Source: Saxidomus purpurata
Lineage: Eukaryota > Mollusca > Bivalvia > Venerida > Veneridae
Assembly (NCBI GenBank): GCA_022818135.1
Contig: JAFMSR010000015.1
Coordinates: 35,438,340 to 35,502,339 of the forward strand
DNA length: 64,000 nucleotides
Direction of reading: 5' to 3'
This document shows, piece after piece, positions 21,736-34,149 of this stretch. The notes under the pieces were generated by a model, which did no database searches, had not been told where the DNA came from, and saw only the letters and a program-made list of their open reading frames with translations. The position numbers were made by a program, and so were the translations under genes. Every line of letters starts with the position of its first letter. Position 1 is the first letter of the stretch.

Positions 21736-23449
21736 GTTCTTCGCCTCTTGGATCACAATTCGGCAAAATATCCCTATTTTTGAAGAAATGGATTTGTCCA
21801 AATTGTCAGATCTCATTGTAGAAGTCTAGGTATACATGAAAATGGGTTAAATGTAGCTACATTACCTGATGTATTACAAGTTTCTATTGGATCATGTCTT
21901 TTCTTGATAAATGCAATTCTAATTTAAAGACAAAACACAGCAGTTTTACATAATTTCAGGAGGCTCTGGAATATTTACTCGCATGTGATTTAGTTATAAA
22001 CAATCTGGAATTTTAATAAACCTTATTTATTATGATGTTACAAGTACATGTCTAAATAAACTACCGACGCCACAATGCAACTGGTTTTGTTCAGCGGATG
22101 CAAGTTTTGTTATGATACATGTTAGGAAGTTCTGTTGTAAACAAGAAATGAAACAGATACAGAAACTATTCTACCTTTCGTAATAAATAGGGTTTGATTT
22201 TCATCAAGGAATGTTGAATAAAGACATACAATACTATCAAGGGAATCTTAAACGCTCCCCTTAAAACTTTAATGTGTATCTGTTTTGCAGAACCATTGTT
22301 TCTTTTACCAGACCCCAGCGTATACTTGCTTTTAATACACTTCGAGTAGCGGAATGTGTGAAGTGAACTATAAAATGCATTTTTTCTTCATTGATTTCAA
22401 TGTTTTATGTACCTGACACGGAATAATGCCGACGTTATTCTTATACAAAACATGTTCTTTTACAAGATTCAGTTTTATATGAAATTCTTAAACTGCGAAG
22501 AACACCTTATTTTTTTACCAAAATCTGAAATCGAGCAGAATTTTAATTTACTGAGACATTTGCAGCTGAATATTTATAAATATGTATGTATAACAGTGGT
22601 AAATAAAGAAAACAAGTAAAATTGCTGCTAAAGCAACAAGAGTACGCTGCATTAAAAGGAAAGGGGATGTCTGCTTTTAAGTAGTATAGCAAATACTAAA
22701 AACCTGTTATCATTTTCCGAGTTTGAGTTTGACTACGCTAAAATGACCCCGAGTCATTCCAGAAGCTAAAACAATCACGTTGTACATGTATACAGTTTTA
22801 ATCAGAAGAACTTATATTGTAACTATTTGAGCTTAAGAATTACATGTACATGCGAAGAGGTCCGTTTAAAATTAATTTAAGTTGAAAATTTAATATTTAT
22901 ACAGTTGATCGGTGCTGCGCCATGTAATGAAGGAATCGTATTTCATAGTAATAGTTTATTACACAGTTTATCAAACTGCAAGGTACCAAGCTTAGCCATC
23001 GCCTATTTTGGGGTAGAATGGCTATGCATTACTATGTACGTACTTTGATGCCCATGTTTTGAGTTGAACAATAAGCCTCAATTAAGACTTAATTCGTTAC
23101 CTTATAACTTGTTTCAGGTCAAATGGTTAAGGTGAACGTATCTTTTTACGTTTTTAATTTATTTGTTATGAAGTCAAATCGCACAAACTTTTATTGTACA
23201 ACTATAATGAAAAAACATGCTTTTTAAAAAGAAGTCAAAACACGTCTTGTGCTTAAGATGAAGTCCAATGAGAATTCTAGTTAAATCTATGTTAAGATGT
23301 TCGAATAGTTCATTTCAAGTTTTGTGTACTTATACATTTTATTGCGATAATAGTGTTCGTGTAATATTATATATGTCAAATGCTAACATCATGTGTTTGT
23401 ATTTTCAGAAAATGGTTACTAGTAGTTCTTAGCTCTACTTGACGAAGTC
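21736..23449. other. no gene supported
   Basis: AT-rich. A 70-codon plus frame at 22407-22619 has no domain. Nothing repetitive is recognised. Confidence 0.45.
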
Positions 23450-24300
23450 CAGCGATGATATGCCATGGTGGTTTGTCCGTCGTCCGTCTGTCCGTAAATG
23501 TTTCCTTGATAACGCTCTACAGGTCGCAATACTCATTTGACTTTGATGAAACTCGCTGATAAGGTCCCTGCAATTTATAGATGTTCCCTATTGTTTAAGG
23601 TCAGTGAGTCAAAGGTCGAGGTCACAGTGACATTCCTTGATAACACTCTATAGGTCACAATGTTCATTTAACTTTAATCAAACTTCATCAGAATGTTTCC
23701 TGTAATATGTAGATGATCCCTATTGTTTTCAGGGTCAGTTTATCAAAGGTAAAGGTCACAGTGACCTCCGTTAGATTTTCCTTGATAACGCTCTTCAGGT
23801 CACAGTTTTCATAAAACTTTCATCAATTGATTAGAAGGTTTCCTGCAACATGTAGATGATTCCTGCTGGTTTTGGAATCAGTGGGTTAAAGGTCAAGGTC
23901 ACAGTGACGTTTGTTAGAATTTCCTTGATAACGCTCTACGAGTCAGTTTTCATTCAACATTCATCAAACTTGCCCAGAAGGTTCCTTGTTACATGTAGAT
24001 GATCCCTTTTGATGTTTGGTCTAGTGACTTTAAGGTCAAGGTCACAGTAACCTGAACTTTGAAAATCTTTTCCACTCAATATCTTGAGCTGTACATCACC
24101 CACAGTCTCCGAACGTCATGGGGTGATTGGTCTTACTTAGTATATTATACCTACTGTTTTGGGGGTCAGTGGGTCAAGGTCACAGAGAACTCTGTAAGCT
24201 TTTCCTTGGTAACATTGCAAATGGATTTCACAAAACTTACTCGGAGCAATCCAGTCAGACAGAAAAGTAGAGCGATACTGGCCCTTTTGGGCCCCTTGTT
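23450..24300. repeat. tandem cassette, about 150-bp unit
   Basis: It opens with gtccgtcgtccgtctgtccg, followed by about five units with ccttgataacgctctacagg, aggtcaaggtcacagtgac, and tgtagatgatccctattg. It closes with actggcccttttgggcccc. Similar architecture to the cassettes at 5383, 32403 and 44870. Confidence 0.8.
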
Positions 24301-24964
24301 TCCATATTCTGCTATGACCCTGTTGGAAATTAAAATTGGTTTATTAATACGACTTTAAGGCTTTACAAGGTAATTCTGTGATTTATATACATTGTATGTC
24401 TGTGATATGTGCATTTATCATTGTGGGATATTGTGATATTGTTTATACTGTATGTATATTTATATGTGCATTGCATATATATTACATATTTTCACACGAA
24501 TTACTCTAGTTCTTCAAATCGAAGCTTAAGTCGCCCTGGCAGAAGTTGTACGAGTCCTTAGCTAGACCTCAACTAAAAATTCACTGGGCGTGCACTTATT
24601 GTTGGTCTACAATCGATTTTGAAATAAATGTGACAATTTCTTCAAGTTGCTTGCGCGTTAATTACATCACGTAACGGCTCGGTAATCAATACTTGAAAAG
24701 GACACGTTTTGACATATCTATATCCTTTTAAAGTGCTACTGCTATTTTTAGAGGTAAGTATTTCCCGTATGGTCGCTTCAGAATGTTAAATCCACTATTT
24801 AAAACCATAAGCTTGTCGAGTAACGTATCACTTTTGAAATGAGTGATATAAATAAACTAATCATTGCAATTAAATACAAACTATGTACATATATAGTATC
24901 TGTTAAATTGTCTTTATGCGTTCGCAAGTTGAATAATGAATACTCTCATTTTGAAACACAATTT
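24301..24964. other. no recognised feature
   Basis: AT-rich sequence, no frame or repeat of note. Confidence 0.4.
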
Positions 24965-25435
24965 TAAAGGGACACTCCCTATGACTGGTGTCAAACTAAA
25001 TAACTCCAAAACATATATACATTCAATACATTCCAGTCAGTATCGGTAAAATCAACTTTTAAAACTATATTGGGGTAAACTGTTCAATACTCTATGTGAA
25101 AGGGACATACCCTATAACTGATGTCATCTAAATCACCTTCATAACCTTTGGAAGTATTATAACTCGACCTTAAAGTTTTAGCTATGCATTCCAAGTCATT
25201 ATCGATAAAATCAACGGTATAAAATATACTGCAGTACCGCTAACGATTCAATAATATAAGGGTGGATGCGATTTAATACATAACGCCTATAGGGTGATTA
25301 TTTGTGCTAAAGTGTCGCATTTTTTAAACGTGTTGCACTATAAAAATGTTTTCATTTATTATTTTGCATTCATTGAACACATCATTTATGTGTCGGAGAA
25401 AATAATATGCTGGATGTAGGGATAGTCCTTTTAAG
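24965..25435. mobile_element. TIR element family 1, truncated copy plus full inverted copy
   Basis: 24965-25096 starts ttaaagggacactccctatg and is cut after the gttcaatactctatg block. 25098-25435 is a second copy in the same orientation, from gaaagggacataccctataa to ggatgtagggatagtccttt. Confidence 0.75.
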
Positions 25436-25664
25436 AGACAATCGGAATCTTGCGACCTTGTCGTTTCGTTTTAGTGTGATTAAAATGTTCACCTTAACGG
25501 CACTTGTTATCTCAATCTAGATATTGTTACTCTCCTCTTATAACGGCTCGAATGATATCAACTGTATGTTAGGATGCGGATATCTGTATTGTGTGTGATC
25601 CATGGCAGATTCAGATCAACTCTTCGCATACTGAGAGCTTGATTAGTCGTTTGCTTTGGAAGCT

Positions 25665-25665
<1 letters not shown>

Positions 25666-25711
<46 letters not shown>
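25666..25711. repeat. (TC)n microsatellite
   Basis: About 23 TC dinucleotides in an uninterrupted run. Confidence 0.95.
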
Positions 25712-25715
<4 letters not shown>

Positions 25716-25784
25716 GGTGAAAAAATCTGAATATCTAATAATATAGCTATAAATTGTTACAAGCGCTTTTGATCTCCCAATATA

Positions 25785-26124
25785 ACAATAAAGCAGAGGT
25801 CGTCGTAAAACCAAACCAACCAACAATAAAGCAGAGGTCGTCGTAAAACCAAACCAACCAACAATAAAGCAGAGGTCGTCGTAAAACCAAACCAACCAAC
25901 AATAAAGCAGAGGTCGTCGTAAAACCAAACCAACCAACAAAAAGCAGAGGTCGTCGAACCAAACCAACCAACAATAAAGCAGAGGTCGTCGTAAAACCAA
26001 ACCAACCAACAATAAAGCAGAGGTCGTCGTAAAACCAAACCAACCAACAATAAAGCAGAGGTCGTCGTAAAACCAAACCAACCAACAATAAAGCAGAGGT
26101 CGTCGTAAAACCAAACCAACCAAC
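25785..26124. repeat. 38-bp minisatellite, nine units
   Basis: Unit aataaagcagaggtcgtcgt followed by aaaaccaaaccaaccaac. The fifth unit is 7 bp shorter. Because 38 is not a multiple of 3 and the unit lacks stops, all three minus-strand frames stay open, giving LVGLVLRRPLL/WFYDDLCFIV/GWFGFTTTSALL-type translations. These frames are a by-product of the repeat, not genes. Confidence 0.95.
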
Positions 26125-26349
26125 ATGTTTAACAGATTTTTGCAGTTGCTATGTTGATTTTCGCTTGAGTTGTTGATTCTAGTATTTACTTTTACATGTT
26201 ACGTTTTAATATGAACCTAGTTCAAGCGCGGGACACAGGTAAAATGCATGTGAGATAGGTCACGTTGTCATGTCCAAATTAGTAAGAACTAAAGGCAAGA
26301 CTAGGCAGTTTCTAACGTCAGGGAAACGGCTGAATTATAATAAATGAAT

Positions 26350-27180
26350 TAGGATTTCATGGTATCAACTTCCTGCTTCCTAAATACACTTTAACAGAGT
26401 TTCATTTTAGAAGAGAAATTAGCCATAACTGAGTGTTACATGTCATATCAGAAAATTGTCACATAATTCGAGACGCTGACAGCAAAATAACAAAGCTATT
26501 TATGATATGTATCATGTTTCCTATTTGCGTCATACAGCTTTTTACAGAAATTTGTATTTGTTTAGCAACATCTCATTTAACATAATTAACTTCCGGTTTG
26601 TCAATGAACATACGTGAAATTTTCACCGCGATCTTATGACAGGTTTACTGCAAGAAATAAGATCGATTTTCTCATTTACTAGTGTAGAAATATTAGCTGT
26701 ACAATGTATCGGAGCGCAAAACATGCTAACGTCGAGTGCACGTTCAGCAAGAGACAGGTGTACATAGCCTGGGTCAGAAAATGTTTATTCGACTTCGAAT
26801 ACTGAAGAACGTTCAGAGAATATATGCAAAAGATATTTGAATCCCCAAAAGTCATGATCTGAGGAATGTCATATTTAGGTTACCGGGAATGGTCGGACGG
26901 GATACGTAGGGTACAATAGATGAATGCCGATGATAATCAAACAGGACTGTCATTTTCATGATTATATAAATTATATGTATTGGTACATTGTATGACTCAA
27001 TGATATGTTTGATATGTTACCCAACGTGTTACCTACTTGTTTTCAATAAGAAATATATTAAAACAGTGCCAACATATCTTTGTACAACTGATACACGTCA
27101 ATAGATTTTGCAATAGCTACTCTTTTGTTAAATAAGTGTATATTTGAAGACTTCAAGGAATATGTGCGTTTTGTCCTACC
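26350..27180. repeat. segmental duplication, arm A2
   Basis: Colinear partner of 1960-4560, without the 26-bp minisatellite and its LTR element, which are therefore specific to A1. Confidence 0.65.
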
Positions 27181-27249
27181 GGGTTACATGTAATACTATC
27201 ACTATGGTTCAAGTGAACGTCAGAAAAGATAAACCGAAGTTAAAGATGT

Positions 27250-27395
27250 ACGTGAAGTTGGCAGTAGCAGTAGCTGGCAGTAGCAGTAGCAAAAACGTGA
27301 AGTTGGCAGTAGCAGTAGTTAGCAGTAGCAAAAACGTGAAGTTGGCAGTAGCAGTAGTTAGCAGTAGCAGTAGCAAAAACGTGAAGTTGGCAACA
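27250..27395. repeat. 39/45-bp minisatellite
   Basis: Three units of aacgtgaagttggcagtagc plus gtag/cagtagc repeats, 45, 39 and 45 bp long. All lengths are multiples of 3, so an 87-codon plus frame (27144-27407) stays open with KNVKLAVAV-SSS repeats. It has no signal peptide or domain, so I call it a repeat. Confidence 0.85.
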
Positions 27396-29274
27396 ACGGA
27401 TTATTAGACTTTTTTATTAACATTATACTAACCCACCCCACTGGGGCCTCACCTTTTAATTAATTATCTTCACTCTAGCAATTTCAGTTTTTAACGGGAT
27501 CAAATTTCAAAAAGATTTGGTAAATGATAATGTTATCATAGGTGTCAAATCAGCTTAAATTATGGCCACTAGTTACTGAGAAGATTTTTGAAATTTCTAT
27601 ATACAGAGAAAACTGCCCATCCTATTGAGCGCCATATTTTTTTCCGAATCGAACTCATTTCTGCAATTTGTTAGAGAGTCATAAAGTGATCATATTCATC
27701 ATTCATCATTAAATTCTGACCATCAGTTTTAGAAAAGAAATGTTTTGAAGAAAAAGAAAAGCTCCCTTGGTATAGCGGAGCTGTATTCTAACCAAAGCAT
27801 AAAGCTATAAGATGATCATTTGTGCGAAATAAATTGTGTTTTGATTTGCACGAATCAGAATTTCATAGCGAATTTGGTAGAGTTTCATACAAGGAACATC
27901 ACTGCCCAGTTTTATTATGATTGGCCAGAGGAGATATCGGTTGAAGTAATTGTTGTTTACGAACGACGACATACGACGACGGACATCAAGTGGTCTCAAT
28001 AGCTAAGTAGGAAACACAATTGTCACCGGAATTAATGTACATTTCAATAATGCATCACTTTTACACTGATGTTCACATCAACATGAAATTTGGTACATGC
28101 TTTCCAGATACACTGTACTATGAGTTGTATAAATAATGATGTAATTTAGTTATGACGAAAGTCACGGATTTTATCACCTTTCATGTCCCTAAGTAATAAA
28201 GAACTAAATTGTACAGTGTCTGGTAGAGGTGCGAGAGATAAGTGTTAAATCAAAGCGCTGTGAGCGCTGAAGGCCTGGGAGCTATAGTTTAACTCCCCGA
28301 AAAACAACTTTTCACCTACGTGTTCTGCGTTGAATCTTACCTAAAGCGCGGGTCGAAATGTGCAGAGGACGAAATTCAATATATGACACAGAATGAATGA
28401 TTCACAAATATATGGGTGACAGGGAAGTTTGTTTTATTATGAAATGTACGTTAAATGAAAAATAATCACATAGTCAACATTATAAAATGTTTAAGCCAGT
28501 ACAAATAATTCGATCTGCGCTTTGTACAACTTCAAGCGATATGATCTGATGATGTGGATCGAAAATTATTGTGTACCAATGACAAGACCTTGAAACAGAA
28601 ATAAACAAAGCAATACCAGCAATGAAATATAAATACAGTACTGTACAATGTGTATAACAGAGAAAACCAAAAATGATTTTGGGTTACCTTGTAGTTGTAA
28701 TCGGTGAAACCGTTCACTGGGCCTTGACATGCAGCGTCCTCGATACATGGCGGGTGAATTTGATCACGTTAGTTCCTTCTCGGGAATGTACGTAAATTAT
28801 ATCTTTCTTTAGAGACATTTATTTTTAGGTAAATATATATGTTATCGTTCGTAAATAACAAAGTTGTCAATGAAATAACATCGGAAATTTGAAAATCAAA
28901 CTACAAACTCTTATATCGAGCTTCGTACGTTTTCGTAAATTTCCGTAAATATCCGTACTTTTCCGTGATATGCATATGATTATCTTCCGTAATCAGCTAA
29001 CAGCGCATTAATTTCTAAAACAGAAAAAAATGTGTAATGCAGCCCGTAAGCTATATACCTTCCTGCAGTCGTTTGAAGTTTGATGTACTATTTTTATTTG
29101 TAACATGTTCTTATCATATGCGGCATTCAAACAGAAGATTGATCTGGTCTGTCTTGCACTACTTTCGCAATGCGCATGTTTACAGTTGTTATTCGCACAT
29201 AGCACGGCTAAAATTCTTGCAGGGTTTGAAATGTGGTATACTAACTTAGGCCTTGGGGACTTTCAGTCCCCAGG
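27396..29274. other. mostly unassigned; dispersed-repeat tail near 27.8-28.0 kb
   Basis: 27850-28000 (ttcatacaaggaacatcact, then acgacgacggacatcaagtg) looks like the end of a common dispersed element. A minus-strand piece 28689-28760 reads HPPCIEDAACQGPVNGFTDY and ends at AAG|GTAACC, a possible tiny exon, but no acceptor was found. Nothing else is supported. Confidence 0.4.
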
Positions 29275-29506
29275 CCAAAAATCATTGCAATGAACATCGA
29301 GATAACTTGCATGGAATACCCACTATCACGTGTTTTCACCTGTCTATCGTAGTAACAGATTTGAAACGTAATACGATCAAATGATGAAAGACAAATGTAG
29401 TGATACTTTAACATTGTTTCGTCCTAATTAATTGGGCAACATCCTGGTAACTTTTCGCGTCTATTCATGTACTGATTAATTGAGTTCCAACGTTGATATT
29501 ATCAAA

Positions 29507-29595
29507 ACAAAAATAATATCAAACAGGGAATGCCACGTACCAAAAACGCAGCCTCCCCAAAACGAGCCCCACAGCACCCAGAAGTGCACACCACC

Positions 29596-29648
<53 letters not shown>

Positions 29649-30422
29649 ATGTACACACACACATATACACTACCAACACACACTAGCATACAAAGCAAAC
29701 ACACGAGGACAAAACGAACAATTAAAGGAACACAGTGGGGCACCGCCTTGGAACGGTCAGTGGCAAAAACACCACTTGGGGAGCTTAAACCGGTTTATGG
29801 TGCGCACCCAACCTCACTCTTACCCCCACCATGTTCCAAAGTCACAGGACAGTGTAAATAAAAGTAATCCCTGCTAGGTGAATCTCTAACACACGCAATG
29901 GAAACAAAAGGCATGGTATGTAAAACACAAAAATGCTCGTGTATAAATATATAAAAAGCAAACCTTGAGAACCAAAAAACGTATGTACTCAATGCCTTTG
30001 CAGAAGGCAGAGCACCAAGAGAAACACCCTTAAGGGCCCGACGAAACAGGCCAGAGGACAGAAATCAAAACAGTTTCGTCTCAGTGGGATTTAAAAACTG
30101 CCCATCACAGAGTCCTCCCCCTCTTCCGTCAGACACAATCAAAGAGGGAAGCATAGCGTCCAACTGTAAACGGGTTGAACACCAAACATGCGGTGTGTCT
30201 CAAAACAGTTGGGTCGTAACCTCTTTTAACAAAACGTTTTATAATTTTAGCAAATACAGTTGGAAAATTGCCATGACCCAAAATCTTACGAAGTTTGTAA
30301 ACCACATCCCCATAAAAATCGGGTTTTGAAATACCTTCTCGCAGAAGAGTCTTTAGATTACTATTGAATTTCAAAACCAAATCAGAATTACGATAGTAAA
30401 ATTTAGCAAAATATTTACGCAA
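29507..30422 (-). mobile_element. 5'-truncated retroelement copy A
   Basis: It contains the end of an ORF (30129-30422) and about 600 bp of 3' untranslated sequence with a (CA)n tract at 29596-29644. The 3' end in minus orientation reads GGCATTCCCTGTTTGATATT plus ATTTTTGTTTT. The same 3' end terminates copies B (49012-49297), C (50367-50579) and D (52155-52221), while their 5' ends differ. That is the pattern of target-primed, 5'-truncated insertions. No clear target-site duplication is visible. LINE or Penelope-like class is not resolved. Confidence 0.7.
30129..30422 (-). pseudogene. C-terminal fragment of retroelement ORF
   Basis: About 98 codons ending in TGA, starting inside the element (the upstream ATG at 30434 belongs to the flank). 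The text includes YYRNSDLVLKFN, ISKPDFYGDVVYKLRK, and a closing RHTACLVFNPFTVGRYASLF. I recall closely similar C-termini in repeated mollusc retroelement proteins, after the reverse transcriptase, but no RT motif is present in this truncated piece. The conserved spacing of YGD..YKLRK suggests a folded terminal domain. It has no internal stop. Confidence 0.55.
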
Positions 30423-30550
30423 TCTGATATTCATGATGAATTAAATTTGAACGTCTGGTGCGAGTTTAATCTAAGAAAACTGCAAATCCTTGCAAGTCAA
30501 TGACACCCGGCAATAGTAAGCACGTAAAAGCATGAAGCATTCCGATTGAG

Positions 30551-31059
30551 TGTGCGCATGCAAACTAATCTACATATCTTAAAACAGTAAGAATATTCTG
30601 AGCAAAAATCACTATGACAACTGGTTTTAAACTGAACGTATAACACAAGTAGGAGTCAGAGTTGGCATAAGAACGCCTTGCCTCGGTCTAGACTAAGTCA
30701 CTAGCTTTATATCATTAGTTCTTGCTCTACATTTTTGTCCAGTGAAAATATATAAAAACTAAAAATGTTCCCTGTCTATTTGCCATAAATGTCTGACAGA
30801 TTATTGTATATAGCACTCTATCTTGATAGAGCGTTACTCTATAGACCTGTTCTTGCATGACGTCATAAAGTGCTCCCTCCTTTGGGTTTTATATATTGTA
30901 TAAATTTCTTTATTTAGCCTCTAACTATTACTTAGAATGTTATCCAATTAAATTCAGTAAACATAATTAATTCTCACTTCAAAAATTATTTAACATCTAC
31001 TTAGTAGTTGTGAAGCTTCCAACTTCCAGTCAAAAGCGAGCTTAATACGGCTACGCCGA
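30551..31059. other. no recognised feature
   Basis: Sequence between duplication arms B2 and C2; no ORF or repeat unit. Confidence 0.4.
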
Positions 31060-31940
31060 AAATGGTATGCGAGTTTTCTCGTGTTGTGATTGCTAGATAG
31101 GCACGCTTTTCTTTAAGGTACGATATATTTCATGCATTTATATATCATTAGCTGTACTATATGAAATGAATAAACATCCCCGTATTTATGGTGGATTCTA
31201 GGAGTACGGACAACGTTATGAGGAAAACGCAAAGCAAATGTATCTGCAAATATTCTAACATGTCTACGGACAACTTTATACACATAGCATTCTGTATCTC
31301 ATAATTATTAGTCAACTTCTGTTTAAAAGCTAGATTATCGAATTGTTCTTTTAAGTCAATAAAAAACATCAGAATCTAAATGCGAATTCTTTAACATAAG
31401 TAGGGACGTTCCATCTGATGCAATTGCTTTCCAGGAAGCCCGAAGACACATGGCGAAGCAGATTCTTAATTATAGTTTAAAACGATTTTAGAGCATTATT
31501 TATAAAATGTTATAAATTAATACGCTAACAAGTATTAACCATTCGTATCATCCGAGTCATAAATTTTAGAAATCTGAACAGCTATCATGTTTAAATGCTT
31601 TAATAGAATTTGCGTGAGACATATGGTTTCCCCTGTTCCACGATAAATGAAACGTTTCGCTTTTTTTCGGAAGTATAAACATACAACGAGTCCTTGAATG
31701 TTCACATACAATTAAGGCGGAAGTGTGCGAAATCTGAAGTTTTGATCAAATAGTTTTATTTGTCATACAAATGTAATAAATTGCAAACACTTGTATTTGA
31801 GAGTAATAATTAAAACAGCTCCCGGTCACAAACTATCTTAAGAGAAGAAACGTGTGTAATAAGTCTTAGATTCAGGAAGCACTGTGCAAGGTTTTTACTC
31901 ATGATCTCGTTGTCATTACATTAGGAACACAATGTTGGGA
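31060..31940. repeat. segmental duplication, arm C2
   Basis: Partner of 20080-21080, in the same order and strand, diverged by many substitutions and small indels. Confidence 0.75.
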
Positions 31941-32333
31941 ATTCTAAATGAAACTACAACATCTTATATAGATGTGTTATAAACTTTTGTAGGATCTTGT
32001 TTTGCTTTTCTTGGTATGCGCAGTTTTAAATCAGGGACAAAAACAACATTTTTACAGAATCTATGATGGCGTTGTATTATTTACCCCCCCCCGCTAGTTC
32101 GGCCTCGGTGTATGTTCGGCATCTGGTTACATATATAGCGCCTGAACCAAGATATAGAGATGTCATCAATATTATGACGTCACTTGTGACGCTTTTATAT
32201 ACATATCTACAAAAATGGCCACCTTGTGATGGTTTATGTCGTTTTGGAACCGAAACTTCATTTTTTCGATTTGTGCGAAAATTTTCAACTTCCATTTCAG
32301 TTTTTATTTTTTTGAGACCCGTTAAGATTCAGA

Positions 32334-32401
32334 TGGGGGGGGGGGGGGTTTTTTGGGGGGTTTTTTTTTTTTTGGGGGGGGGGTTTTTGGGGGGGTTTAT
32401 A
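32334..32401. repeat. G/T-only low-complexity block
   Basis: Runs of G and T only, directly before a tandem cassette. A 141-codon plus frame (32063-32488) runs through it and is not a credible gene. Confidence 0.7.
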
Positions 32402-32402
32402 T

Positions 32403-33560
32403 ATATATGGTTATTATACCCCCCGAAAACAAAGTGTAAGGGGGTATACTGGATTCAGCTTGTCTGTCCATCCGTGTGGCTTAAATAGGTTAATATGCCG
32501 TTTTAGTAGCCCACAAGCTAATAGGGAGCTATTCTTAGTTAAGGGGCCTTGACAAGGGGCATTTTTGAAGAATAATAGGGGACACTCGTGGTCCTATAAC
32601 TTGGGAAAAAGGCCCTCACTTAACAGCCCCTTGGCTTTCAGCCATTAAACCTAAAAGAGTAGACCGTCCCTCTGTCCGTCCGGCCGAATGTCCGTCTGTC
32701 TGTAGACGGAATCATGTGGACACTAAATCTCAAAAACCACTGGTCAGAATTTAATGATTCTTCAGACAAGTAATACCGGTTAGTACAATACCTAGTTGTG
32801 CATGGTCTATGTTCCGGGTCACTAGGTCAAAGGTAAAGGTCACAGCGACTCGGGATAGTAAACTATTGTGTACGTTAAATCTCCAAAACCCCTGATCAGA
32901 ATTTAATGATACTTCACAAAAGTGATAAATACTATGCCTTGTTGTGCATGGTCTATGTTTCGGGTCACTAGTTCAAAGGCCAAGGTCACAGGGGCTCGGA
33001 ATAGTAAAATCTTGTGGACGCTAAATCACCAAAACCCCTTGTCCGAATTTAATGATACTTCACACAAGTAATAAGTACAATGCCTAGTTGTGCATTGTCT
33101 ATGTTTCGGGTCATTAGGTCAAAGTCAAAGGGACTTGATATAGTAGCAGGCAAAAGAATTTTTAAGTTACTGTTCTGAAACCGTTCTGTACCCACGGACA
33201 AATTCCATGTCACTGTGACCTTGACTTTTTGACCTACTAACTTCATGATAAACATGTATACCAAGTTTGAAGATTGTAGGTCAAAGCGTTCTTAAGTTAA
33301 CGTCCGGAAACCATTCTCTACCGGCCGACCGATTGCAATGCAATATTCATTTAACCCAACTATTTCGAATAGTTTCTGGGCCTAAGTTTGGTGAATGTTA
33401 CGATTCTGAAAATGTGTCTGTAGTTTTCTGTCTTTAGATGGAGCCCTATTGGTAAAAACCAAGTTCACTGTGACTAATAATAGAAAAAAGTTTCTAGGCA
33501 ATAGCTTTACACTGAGAGAATGTGTACCCGTAGCCTACCGCTTGTTAGCTTTTGAGGTCA
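32403..33560. repeat. tandem cassette, about 120-bp unit
   Basis: It starts with a hairpin-like taccccccgaaaacaaagtg..gggggta, then gtccgtccg repeats near 32670, then units with atcagaatttaatgatactt, agttgtgcatggtctatgtt and aggtcaaaggtaaaggtcac near 32740, 32890 and 33040. Later text is diverged. Confidence 0.75.
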
Positions 33561-33798
33561 AGGTCACTTATTTATAAAATGGTTCTAGTTTAGTGTCTTC
33601 ACTTAAATGGTTCTATCAAACTTTGGTATTTGGTTACTTATTTAAATACACAGTTCTAAGGACATAACGGGGTTTTGAGAACACTAGGGAGAAGTTGAAA
33701 AACACATATACTCGTATCTATATGTTCATGTACAGGAATGCCAGTTTATTTCTGTCATTATTTTGTCAGTTTCAATAAACACAACTATTTAAGTCTTC

Positions 33799-33866
33799 GA
33801 GGGGGGGGGGGGGGGGGGGGGGGGGGTTTGGGGGGGGGGGGGTTGGGGGGGGGGGTTTTTTTTTTG
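33799..33866. repeat. G-run / T-run low-complexity block
   Basis: Over 55 G in several uninterrupted runs broken only by T. Likely a weak assembly spot or a strong G-quadruplex former. Confidence 0.7.
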
Positions 33867-34149
33867 TCCATTCTCACCATGTTTATCAAAAGATGATCTT
33901 AAATGTGACCTCTAGAGTATTACTCGTAGCAAGGCAAGCATGAACATACAGATGACACATATTAGCTGATCACATTAGCTCACCTGAACACAGAATGTTC
34001 TGGTAAGCTATTAGAGGGACAGTACATGTATTTGTAAATAAGCCTTACAATGCCCTACGAAACACTAAATTCAAAAGTTTATTATGTGATTTCATACACC
34101 CATGTATAAGTCAAAAAACAGGGGGGGGGGGGAACAATTAACGGAACAC

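Larger units (their letters stand above)
29275..30550. repeat. segmental duplication, arm B2 (interrupted)
   Basis: Partner of 15110-15460. Flanks 29275-29506 and 30423-30550 are continuous with B1 once the 916-bp retroelement copy is removed. Confidence 0.8.

Noticed and set aside
25611..26126. 171-, 120- and 113-codon minus frames with LVGLVLRRPLL-type text
   Set aside because: Produced by the 38-bp minisatellite in three phases; no gene features.
28689..28760. Possible exon HPPCIEDAACQGPVNGFTDY on the minus strand
   Set aside because: Good donor AAG|GTAACC but a stop closes the frame after about 26 codons upstream and no acceptor is visible; too short to support.
29480..29743. His/Thr-rich and Cys/Val-rich frames on both strands
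   Set aside because: Translations of the (CA)n tract inside the retroelement 3' tail; the same applies at 48946-49356 and 50220-50606.
32063..32488. 141-codon plus frame
   Set aside because: Runs through a G/T-only block and a cassette hairpin; no domain and no splice evidence.
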